A DNA stretch of 64,000 nucleotides from Anaeramoeba flamelloides. Its lineage: Eukaryota > Metamonada > Anaeramoebidae. A program made the translations under genes and the position numbers. This document shows positions 23,416-34,300 of the stretch, piece after piece; position 1 is the stretch's first letter, and every line of letters starts with the position of its first letter. The stretch covers positions 2,542,001 through 2,606,000 of the forward strand of contig JANTQA010000047.1 of assembly GCA_027625915.1 (NCBI GenBank). The letters are read 5' to 3'. Below the pieces are notes generated by a model. That model did not search any database and was not told the DNA's origin. It saw only the letters and a list, made by a program, of their open reading frames with translations.

Positions 23416-23955
23416 TATTATTTTTATTCAATTACAGAGTTATTTGTTATTTGTGTTTTTTTGTTTTGTATTTTTTTTTTGTGAGTATTTTTTTGAAAGA
23501 AAGAAGAATAATTAGGGATTAAAGCATAAGATCGTGAGAAAAATTATCCAAACAAAACATTTTGAGGAATAAAACTGCTTTTAAATTTATGGGATGAAGG
23601 TGTTTCGTAAATTAAATTTTATTCCTTCTTTTTCCTCAAGAGCGAAAATTTCCATTTCAAAAAAAAAAGAAATATTTTTTTTTACAATTCGAAAAAAAAA
23701 AAAAAAAAAAAAAAAAAAGTGTATTGTTTTGTTTTTTTTTTTTTTTGTTATTATTAGAATAGATTGTTTAGGTTTATTTACATTGTGTCCTTCAAAGTTA
23801 TGAAGTAGCTCTCCATCAAAGCCCCATTGTTTTACAGTTTTATCATCAGAAGCTGAATATACTTTATCATCAGAAGTCATCACCCCATTGATCCCATAAA
23901 TGTGACCTGTCATCACTTGTTGTGGTTTAATTAATGGGATGTTTTCTTCTTGCAT
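21069..23955 (-). CDS. WD40 propeller - BAR domain - SH3 domain fusion protein
   Basis: Two exons: 23782-23955 and 21069-23375 (826 aa). The 406-nt intron starts GTAAATAA and ends AAATAAAG; both junctions are phase 0 and fall inside a WD40 repeat (EGHN joined to GRITSMKIV). Residues about 14-325 hold eight WD40 repeats, each with a GH dipeptide and a final W-D-like pair (KTVKQW, HTIRTW, KTVRVW, KTITMW, GSIMSW, GTIGCW, RTIRVW, SNIIQW). Residues about 361-650 are helical and charged, with FKRRVFKFEKARKDHSNK and the coiled EFEKELNLEKKKFEKKRERL, consistent with a BAR domain that has a low-complexity insert at about 420-485. Residues about 711-765 form an SH3-like fold (SYKAKNEKELSFQIDEVISV, LNGKVGIF) that lacks the usual Trp pair. 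An acidic Ser-rich tail follows. Expected role: a curved-membrane scaffold with a protein-docking propeller. WD40 and SH3 calls are firm; BAR is inferred from pattern. Confidence 0.85.
23376..23420. repeat. (TTTTG)n microsatellite inside the WD40-BAR-SH3 intron
   Basis: About six tandem TTTTG units next to the 3' splice site of the intron (on the minus strand CAAAA units immediately upstream of AAATAAAG). The purine-rich tract replaces the usual polypyrimidine stretch before this acceptor. Confidence 0.85.
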
Positions 23956-24875
23956 TTTTGGTTTTGTGACTTAGAGTTATTTTACAAAAATAATAAGAAA
24001 AAATGAATTATGAAAAGATCTTAATGAGAAAAATAAGAGGTTTTAGAATTTCTGACGTTCAATATTAAAAGTTTAATTAGTAAGTTTTTAAACAGTTTGT
24101 TTGTCATACATTTAAAGTTTTACTCAAGATTCTCGAATTTTTTCTTCTTTAATTTTTTCAAAAAGTATGATGTTTATTTGTTAACTTTAACTGTTTTTTC
24201 AAGGTGAAACTTATTGAATTACAAACAATCTTATTCAATAGATGGATTGTTTTTTTATTATAGAACTAGTACTATTTAAAGCCTACTATAAGATCACATA
24301 TAAGTCAGAAAAGAAACCTCATAAGGAAAAAAAGTAGACCCAATATGTTACAAAAAAAGAATCATTATTTGGATAATCTTTTTTATTTTCAATGAAAAAT
24401 TTTTCAAAAAAATTAAGTCACTTTTATTTGGTAATTTTACCTTTTAAAAACATTTTTTGTGCCTAATTTGATTAATTAGAGTGTTGGTTCAAAAGTATTT
24501 GGGATCTATATTACTTTGTTTAAATTACAATGCACAACCATTTCCAAACAACCTCCTTACCTTTAATTTTAAAAACATATTGATTTAATATTGAAATCAT
24601 GATTATCTCGTTGAATAATTGGATACTTTATCCTTTTTCTTGACCACTCAATTATCCTCTATGATCCTGATCTTCATACAATTTTATAATAACAACTTTC
24701 TATAATATTTATATTTGTTATAAAATGTTTGATAAAAGTTTTATTATGTTTCAAACCTTTAATAATAATATTTTATTAAAAAAATAGGGACAAAATCGCA
24801 TATAAAAGGGAAATTTTTTTATAAATATATATATATCCCTTAGTACCCCGAATTTGCCAAAATTTCATCAATTTT
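23956..24875. other. Upstream region of the WD40-BAR-SH3 gene, no gene seen
   Basis: AT-rich, presumably containing the promoter for the minus-strand gene. No credible exon or repeat match was recognised. Confidence 0.45.
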
Positions 24876-24879
24876 TTTA

Positions 24880-26310
24880 TAAAAAAGATGTAAAATGATA
24901 TCGATCTACTAATATATTAATCTTCTTATTTGTCCTTAACCCAGATTTGAATTATAATGAAAAATCAAAATAGTTCAAAGATAAATTAGTTATGTTATCA
25001 TAGTTTTTTTTGTTTTTGGAAAAAAAAATAATAATTATTCATTTTTACATTTTTTTTTAAGATTTTTATTTTTATTTTAATTTTTTACATCAGAAATTTT
25101 ATTACAGTAATAGTAATTCAAAACTCAAGACATTAATTTATTAATAATAATAATCAACAATATTGCTAATTTTATGATCCAAAAAATAAATAAAAATTAA
25201 ATTACTCAAAAAAATTCAATAAATATCCAATCAAGAGAAAAATAAAATGCATTTCTTTAGGCCAAAATTAAATTTTTAATATAAATTTTCTAAAACTTTT
25301 ATTTAAGTAATAGAAAATAATTGAAAAACAAAAAAAAAAAATAAAATTGTAAAATAATTTCATTTATTAAATCGGAATAAAACAAATATAAATTACTTTT
25401 TAATCGATAAAAAAATTATACCTAAATTTATAAAAAAAAATAAAAAATAACTTTTAAATATTATTCAAATATAAAAAAATAATATCCGAAACCAAAATTT
25501 TTTTATTACATTTTGTTATTGGTAAAAAATTGAATAATATATTTTCAAAATTTGAATTTTTACTTTCTAAATTAATCCAGTTCTTGTTAAATAAGTTCTG
25601 ATATATGGTCTCTAATTCAATAATATTGTTTATTTCAGGTCTAGATTTTAAAAAATCAAAGATTAAAAAATTGTAAAAAATAAAAAAAAAAATCAATTAT
25701 TAATATGACTTGAACTATTGGCCAAATCATATAAAATTGAAAAAAAATCTTGTTGAAAAAATTTCCGATTTTTACAATGAAAAAAAATATTATTTTTTGT
25801 TCAAATTTAATTTATATTTTTTTTTATTTTCAAATTATTTAGAATAAAATATAGATATTGATATTGAATGTTAATGAGTAGATAAAATAAATTTTCTATG
25901 TGATGTCAAAATGACTTTTGTAATGAATAAATTATTTAATAAAGAATTTTAGGCAATTTTGGGGTGCAAAGGGCCCCGAAAAAATTTCAGTAAAGTATGA
26001 TGTGTTTTAAACGTTAAAACAAAGAGGTTTTTGATGTCTAGACAAACTTTTCAAATAAAAAAAAAATTATTTCAACAAAATTTGGATTTAAAAAATAATA
26101 AAATCACAATAACCAAATAAAAAAATCCCAAATGTTGACAATTTTTTTTCAAGTTATTTTTTTATTGTAAGAAACTATACAATTTTTAATTATAAAATTT
26201 TCTTTCTAAGATAATTGATTATCAATTCTATATATTATAATCCTTTGATAACATTTCAAATTAAAATTTTTTTTTGAAATGTTTTTAGTATATTTGGAGT
26301 TCTAAGAGAT
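24880..26310 (+). repeat. Dispersed repeat family D, copy 2 (longest)
   Basis: About 1.4 kb matching 4020-5060 (+) and, inverted, 41135-42575. The distal block CAGTAAAGTATGATGTGTTTT reappears as its complement near 41508, and TATTTGGAGTTCTAAGAG near 41235. A minus-strand frame (25454-25696) reads an 80-residue stretch with INNIIELETIYQNLFNK, traces of which survive in the inverted copy. This may be the remnant of an element-encoded protein that I cannot name. Confidence 0.65.
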
Positions 26311-26390
26311 ACAAGGATACTGTTGGCTCTTTTTTTATGGGAAAGTGGAAAGAAAAATTACTTTTTCTTTTGAAAAAAAATAAATTTATA

Positions 26391-26585
26391 CAGTCAGTTC
26401 CGCTTTTAGGCACAAAATTTGAACAAAATTTAAGGCACAATAAAAATTTCTAAATTAAGGCACAAAATACAGATTCTAGTAAAATAATTAGTAAAAAAAA
26501 AAATCCCAATTTTGTTCCTTAATTTGAGATTTTTTTATGCCTTAAATTTCGTTGAAAGTTTGTACCTTAAATTTTTAACTAACTG
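26391..26585. mobile_element. Tc1/mariner-type MITE, copy 1
   Basis: A 195-bp element flanked by TA on both sides (26389-26390 and 26586-26587). It starts CAGTCAGTTCCGCTTTTAGG and ends with the imperfect complement ...TTTTTAACTAACTG. Inverted arms of about 85 bases contain repeated AAGGCACAA and fold over almost the full length. It has no coding capacity. A less degraded copy is at 51034-51229. TA target sites and CAGT ends are the usual marks of non-autonomous Tc1/mariner elements. Confidence 0.85.
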
Positions 26586-26689
26586 TATATATATTATAAT
26601 TAAAAACTTCAAAAGATCCTTATTTTAGAAAAATATCACACATCTATTTTGAATATTTAAAAAAATTATTTTTGTTTCATGTTTTTTCA

Positions 26690-27515
26690 ATGAGAGAATA
26701 AATAAATATTATTCTCTACCCTTCTCTTTAAAATTTTGATATTGCAAAATAACAGAAACCATTTTTTTTAAATGATTAGAAATTTCAAACTGAACTCTTT
26801 TTTAAAACAAAAGGACAGACCTCTCAAATCATCATTAAAATTTAATTTGATCTTATAATAAGAGAATTACTTATTGGTGATTTTCATTTTAATTATTCAT
26901 TTTTTTCATTTTTTGTTTTTTTATTTATGAATATTAAACAGTTGGAAAAGGAAAAAACAAGATAAGAAGATAAAAATTTGTAAATAATCTAAACAATATG
27001 TAAATTAAAACAGTTTAAGTTTGATTTTGAATGAACTAGATATAGGAATATATTAAGAAATACTATTATTGGATTGATACATGGAACCAAGAAAAAAGAA
27101 AATAAAGAAAAAAAAAACAATTCCTTCAAAACCCCTAGATGAATTACAGTTTAATTTATCTTTATAATAAGACTTTAAAGATCAAAAGCTAGACATTTAA
27201 AGAGTTATCAATAAAATTCAACAAAACCGTTCCCCAATTCACATTGTTCAAAAGTTTTTGTTGATTTTATAATTTTAATTCTTTAAAATTTACAAAACGA
27301 GATTTCTCATTTCAAATAAGAGGTCGCATCAATTTTTAAAAAATTTAAATTTAATTTTTATTTTTTAGTTTTGATGAGTTTTAAATATTCATTTGAGTTT
27401 TTTTTTTTATGTTCTACAGAATTTCTTTTATTTTAGAATGATACTACAATTTATTTGCTTCAATTATGAATAATTCTTGAAAATTTCAGTACCTTTTTAT
27501 TTGATAGAGTTTGTT
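26690..27515 (+). repeat. Dispersed repeat family E, copy 1
   Basis: Matches 45750-46500 in the same orientation. Shared blocks are CCTCTCAAATCA, GATTTTCATTTTAATTATTC, ACAGTTTAAGTTTGATTT, ACTAGATATA, GGTTTCTCATTTCAAAT-like text and TATGAATAATTCTTGAA. Non-coding. Confidence 0.7.
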
Positions 27516-27729
27516 AACTAAAAATAAATGTCAAACTCTTGATGAATTAATATAATTTACAATTTGCAACTTAATTATAAAAAATAATTTAAAAAAAAAG
27601 TAGGTCAATTGTTGAAGAAGATATATTTGATCTACTACTATTTTTTAGTACTCAAAAATTTTCAATATTGAGAAATAGCATTAAATTAGATTTTAAAAAT
27701 AAAAAAATTTGAAAAAAATACCAACTTAG

Positions 27730-28095
27730 AAACTCTATTTCATTCAAACTACAACAAAAAATGAAAAATTCACTTTTTTTTTAAGAATCAACCAAATTAA
27801 AGTTTTATTAAAAATAAGAGAAATAATAAACTTGAGATCAGGGTTAGGATTCATAAAAGAAATACCATTAACAAATTATAAATTTTCGAAAAAAATAAAA
27901 TGTTAAAAAACAATTTTTGGTCCCCTTTCATTGGAACATCTCAGGCAAAATTTCTCAATTACTTTGAAAAATTAAAAGGGTAATTAATAATTTTTTTTAA
28001 TTGTAAATATATGAATTTTTAAAGAAATTAAATAGCCTTAATTTTCTTAATGTTAATTTCGGGTTTCAGACATTTTTTTTTTTCAAATTGGCTTC

Positions 28096-28135
<40 letters not shown>

Positions 28136-28330
28136 CTTATAAAAAAAAAAAAAAAAGAAAAAATGAAAAAATAAAAAAAAATTGACTAAATGAAAAAAAA
28201 ATGATTTTGATCTACAAATTAAAAATTTTATTTTGAAAAGCATATAGGATAAAACTCATAGAATATGTTTTATTTCGTCATTTAAGTAAGTTCCTTTAAC
28301 TGAAAAAGAGTTTATATTTAAATATTCATA
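27730..28330 (+). repeat. Dispersed repeat family A, copy 3
   Basis: Same block order as 955-1345 and 53190-53840, with an expanded A tract of about 30 at 28100-28131. It ends with ATTTTATTTTGAAAAGCATA and CATAGAATATGTTTTATTT, shared with copy 4. It lies just beyond the 3' end of the USP7 gene. Confidence 0.65.
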
Positions 28331-28368
28331 ATCTCTTTCTGCATAAATATTATAAAATAAAAAACGAA

Positions 28369-31300
28369 TTAATTTTTCTCAATTATAATTGGTTTTGAGG
28401 AAATTAATTTTGATAAAGGAGGATTTTTTAACATTCTTTTTCTTCTTTTAATCCCTATAACATCAAAGTCATTATCCCAGGCAAAGATCATGTCATCAAT
28501 TAATTGTATTGAAGTATTTGTTTTAATTTTCACTTTATAGATATCAATTTGTTCTTTCACACGTAATCGTTTTTTGATTCTTTCTTTTAGTTCCTTAACT
28601 GTTTCTTGACTTTCTAAAATTGATAAAAGGAAAGGGTAACCATAAAAATAAATTCCAAAAACACCTTTTGTAAAATAAGAAACTTTAAACAATTGATCAA
28701 TATTTTTATTATATTGCACAACAGGTATTTCTTCGATTCTAATTACTTTGGTGTCTTCACGAATTTGTTCCATTGTGTGTTCGTTACTATAAATTTGGTG
28801 GATCATTGAATCTACTACTTTTAAAATCCTAAATTTTTTTTTTGGAAGTTTATTTTCTGTTTCTGTTTCTGTTTTTGTTTCTGTTTCTGTTTCCTTATCC
28901 TTTTCCTTTTCATTTTCCTTTTCTTTATTATTTTCACTTTTAATTTTTTCATTTTCTTTTTCTTTTTTAATTTCATTTTCATTTTCTTTTTCATTGCCAT
29001 TTTGTAAAATAATTTTTTCAAAATGGTTCAAAAATTGTTTTACTGTAAATACTTTTGGGATTAGAAAGGATTTTCTTTGTTTAATCTCGCCCTGTGCATT
29101 AAGGTATTCCATTTCGAAATAGGATTTATCAATTAATTGCAAAATGGAAAAGTTCGCAACACGATAAAAAAACACTAATTTGCTTCTTCTTCTAATTCCG
29201 TATTGAGTTAACAATTGAAGTAAATTTAATTTGGGTATTCTATTAAAATATTCAGTTAAGGGCAATTGAGCATTAGTGTCTAGCCCATAAATTCTTAAAT
29301 AACTTGGTGTCACACTTAATAATTTCCCTATTTCTTTGACTAAGTGATCATAGGTATTTGAAAGATTAATGAAAAATTTACAAACAATTTTTGTTGGCTT
29401 TTCGATATGATAAAGCGAGATCTTTACTTCTTGTTCTTTATAAGAAAAATAATCACCGACAGTTTTGAAGTTACATTTGCGATTTAAATCTCTCCGAAAT
29501 TGAACGCACACAATATCACCAGTAACCAATTCCAAATCTCGGGGCGTTTTATTTGGATTTATTGGCGAAATCCATCCTTTTCTAATTTCTTCAAAGAATA
29601 ATAATTTACCTTTTTTATTGGGAAGTCCCATTTGCATTTTTAACATTGGAACATTTTTTTTTAGTTTTACATTTTGTTGAATTCGAAAGGTCCCTAAATA
29701 TCGAATTTTGGATTGCTTTGCAGAATAATATTTAAAAGTAATAAATCTAATATTCCTTTCTGGCTGTGTTTTAAATTCTTCGATATAAAAGATTGGTAAG
29801 ACTCCAATAAATTCTGGGATACTTTGAAGTGTTCTTTCATTATGCTTTTCACTTGAGATACATTTATCAAATCTTCTTGTTTGATTTTGCCTTTTACACA
29901 ATGTCCATAAATTGAAATTTATATCGTCACAGTTTTCTTTTTCCTTTTCCGTTTCCGTTTCCGTTTCCTTTTCTTCTTTCTCTTTTTCGTCTTCTTTCTT
30001 TTCAATTTCGTTTTCTTGTTCTTTATTATTTTCACTTTTAATTTTTTCATTTTCATTTTCATTTTCATTTTCATTTTCACTTTCACTTTTCTTTATATTT
30101 TCTTTTTTTTCATTTTCATTTTCATTTTCATTTTCATTATTGTTTTTTTGTTTTTTTTTTTCAATTATTTGTTTCTTTACAATATCTTTTAATTCACGGA
30201 TTGTTAGTGTTTTAAGAACTTTAATTGGTTTAATTTTTTTCCAATTAGTGATCCCAAACCCATCATGATCAATTTCCTTAATTTGATCTGGAAATGCAAT
30301 TCTTAATTTTGTATAAAGGTAAGATTGTTTTTTTTCTTCTCTTCTTTTTTTTCTTTCAATTCCTCTCTGTTCAAAAGATTTTACTAGATTTTTTGGAATA
30401 TCACATTCTTCAACTGGCTTTAACAGTTTATCCTTTTCACACCTTCGGATATAAACAAGCATATCTAGAATTAAAATTAATATTTATTAAAAAAAAAAAT
30501 AAAAAGAAAAAAAAAATGAATATAAGGAATTAAATTAATTGGTTAATTATTTATTGTTATTTTTATTGTCTTTAGATAAGAAAATAAACAAGAAATGGAA
30601 TAAATTCATTATATTTTATTGCAATCACCATAATAAATCATTAAAGTCAAACAAATAAAAATTGTAATCGGTTGTTATTTTTTAATAAACACAAAGAAAA
30701 AGAAAGGAAATCAAATTTTATTTAAAAATTAGTAGATTGAGATCTAATCCACTTCAAAAATAATCTTAACCTACCCAATACTGTCATTTTCCAATTTTAA
30801 AAATAAAAATATTTATTTGAATTTCCTAACCATTTTACAAATTATTTGTTGAAAAAATAGCTAGATCTTCACAAAATCAATTGAAAATTACAATTTTTGA
30901 TATTTACTTTGATTCTTACTTATTGAAATTTTGAGAATAAATTTAAGTTTTTTTTTTTTCATTTGATTCTAAATGTACTGATAATATTAACTAGAAACAT
31001 ATCAACAAAAAAATTAAAACAATTATAAAATTAGTTTGTAAAGGATTATATAAATAACTCTTATAAAATAATTTCTAATCATTAAAATTTATTTTGCACA
31101 TTTTGTTAAATTTTAAAAGAGTAATTCTTCAAATTAGATAAAAAATTTCAAATTAAAATCAATTTATTTTGATTTTGAAAATCATTTCCAAAAAGTCTGA
31201 CAAAAAAGTTTTTAAATGTACATGTGCCTAACAAATTGTAAGATTGTCATTTTTTGATTGTAAGTTTTTTTAATCGATCCATTTTTTTATTTATTTTTTG

Positions 31301-34300
31301 TCTAAAGATTAGTTTTGTTTCATAAAAATAGCAATTTGTTTTTTATGAAAAAATTCTTCTTTATATTTACTTTGGTACTTGTGTATTTTGAAAAAACTTC
31401 AGTTTTTTGGTTTATTTTTTTCTTCTATCTCTTGATCTCAATAAATAAAGTCATATAATAAAGGAAAATAAAATAAAATAAAATAAAATTCAGAATTAAA
31501 AATTAAATTTTTACATGCACTTGTAATTTTCCTTTGTACAAAGGTACGACTTTTTGGCTTCCCACCATAATTTCTTTCTAGAGCCTGATTAATTGAAGAT
31601 TTTGTGACTCTACCATCATGGAAATTAAACCATTTTTCTTTATTATCTTGTAATAAGTTCAAAAACAAATAATAATAGCCAGTAGCTTCTATACCTGAAT
31701 GTACTAATACACTATATTATTAATGTTGTTGTTAATATAAAGTAAATCGTTAGAATAATAAATAAACATGAATCAGAAAGAAAAAAATTGTCTATCTATA
31801 TATAAAATAGATAGAGAGATAGAGAGTCGTTTAATAGTAATTCGGATAAATTATTACGCATAGAGATCATATGTATAGTCCACATTCGTTTTTACACTTG
31901 AATCAAGATAATCATTTAAACAAATTTGCTCTGGGAAAGCGTATCTGTCAACAACTTTCGGTGATTCAAAATCCAATTGTTCGTCATGATCAAATCTATT
32001 AAGATAAATATTTAAAACTGATGGAAATGAAAGAAATTTTGTTGTCTTAACAGAGTCTTGTAAGCCAAATTTTTCCGTTTTATATTTGTTATCTCCAACC
32101 AAATAAACTGGTGAAATATATTGTATAAATGAATCAACAAGAGTTGAGCATTCTTTTACACTATAAAACAATTCGTAATATTCTTCTTCTTTTGTGCTTT
32201 GGTAATCTACATCAGAACATTTGATTGTTGTTATAACTTTCCCTTTAAATAAATCATCAATTTCATCCTTTAATAATATATTTAATAATAAAAATAAATT
32301 ATCAAGGTTTTAAATATAAGGTATTTCCAAAAAAGTGGTGCATTTTTTTTTTTTACATTTCATAGAAAATTCTCTGTGTTAGTGATTGTATTCATAAACG
32401 AATAATATCAAATTAAGAGAAAATTTATACTGATTAAATCTGTATATATTGTAGGAATTTCAAAATATGTTTGTTGAAATATTTCAAAAAAATGCAAAAA
32501 AAAAAAATTCATTTTTTTTTTAAAGGAAAACTAGCTACGAAAAATTTCAATAAAAAACTAGAAATATGCAAAGTATACAAAGTGTTTTTAAATAAAAAAA
32601 AATACTGTTTATATTTTTTTAATTCGATTGGAAATTTTGTTGAGATTATTAAACCTCTTTGGGAAACAATTTTTTCGATCAAAAAAAAAAAAATAATAGT
32701 CAACGCGATTTTCACCCCATTAAAATATCAGATAAAATCGAGATCAGAAACTTTCATTTTTTTTAATACATCACTTGTAAAAAATTGAATTGTTGTGAAA
32801 AATCAATTACTTATAAATAACAATTTTGAATATTTAAATAGTTTTTTGAAGAATTGAGTTGAATAAAGAGATATTTTAAAATAAATTTTTCCTGTTTTTA
32901 GGAAGTATCTTTTAGATACATATATTTGTGTGTTTGTAAGAAAAAAATTAATACTAATTTTATAAAATTAAAGTAATTCTTTCTTAAATAAAAGAAGAAA
33001 CAGCAGTAGTTACAAAAAAAAAAAAAAAATATATCTAAACTCCAATTCAAAATTTTTTGAAAGACTAAAATTTAATTTTTCGAAAAAAAAAATCTTATTA
33101 AATAAATTATATGAGAAATACTTGTTTAGATCCACAACTAATTGAAATGTTAACAATGATTTATAAATTACAATACTCAAAAAACAAAAAATAAATAATT
33201 TTCAATTAAAACAAAATTAAAGCTGTGTTAAAAATTTTTGATAGAACAACAAAAAAATGCCTTAGTAAATTTGTTTGAATTCTATTAGGGTTATTGATCG
33301 ATCAAATGGTTAGATACAAAAACAACTAATTTTATTTGAGTTCTTCTATTTAAAAGAACTTGGCTTTAATCTAAATATCAAAGGTTCGAAAAAAATTTTC
33401 TGATATCAAATGTAAAGTGTTATGTAATTGGAAAAATGAGATGAAAACAAAAAAATAAAAAGATGAAAAAATGATTTTCCTATTTTTTCAAAAATCAAAA
33501 TTATTTGCAATTTGAATGGAATTGTATTATTGTGATTATTTTAACTGTTGTAACTAGTAAAAATATTTTTGAATTTTAGTTTAGAGATATTATTATCGGG
33601 ACTATTTTTCATAAATAATTGTTGAAAATCTGAAAATGATTAAATAGTGCCAATAGTATTAGTTTTAAATTTAATAAAGAAAGAGAGACTCAAAAAAAAA
33701 TGTCTTTGTCAATTCAATCTTTTTTTTTTCAAAGGCTGTTCAAAAACATTTTGGAAAATTCAAAGTAAAGTGTTAATTGTTTATCACTGTGTAATTATAT
33801 TCAAGTTGTTAAATCTTTTTTATGTATACTTTTTAAAACTTTTTGGTTTTTCAATATTTTTGAAATTAATGGTTTCGAATTATTTTTAAAAAGTAAAAAC
33901 TTATTTTTAATTAAAAGATTCATCACAGTCATTTAACTTTGAAACAAAGTTTTTTGGTTCACAACACAACTTTTTTAAAACTTTCTGTCCAGTCACAAAA
34001 AATTCTTAAAAAATTATATTAACAAAATTTTACTGAGTAATAGGGGAAAACAATTTTTTGTTATTTCTCTGATATTATCCATATCTTAAAAATAAATATT
34101 TATTTTTGATTGAATCAACAATATCTGTGTTTATTGTTTTGATTTGGAAACAATCTCCTTGTTATAATCTGGGTTTGACCTGGAAGAACGAAAAAAATGT
34201 TGTTGTTCGAAGCGATATAAGATGATATTGTGGAGTTTGAAGAACGACGATTAATATAATCTTAGCACCAGAACAATATCATATTTTGATTCTGGAAGGG

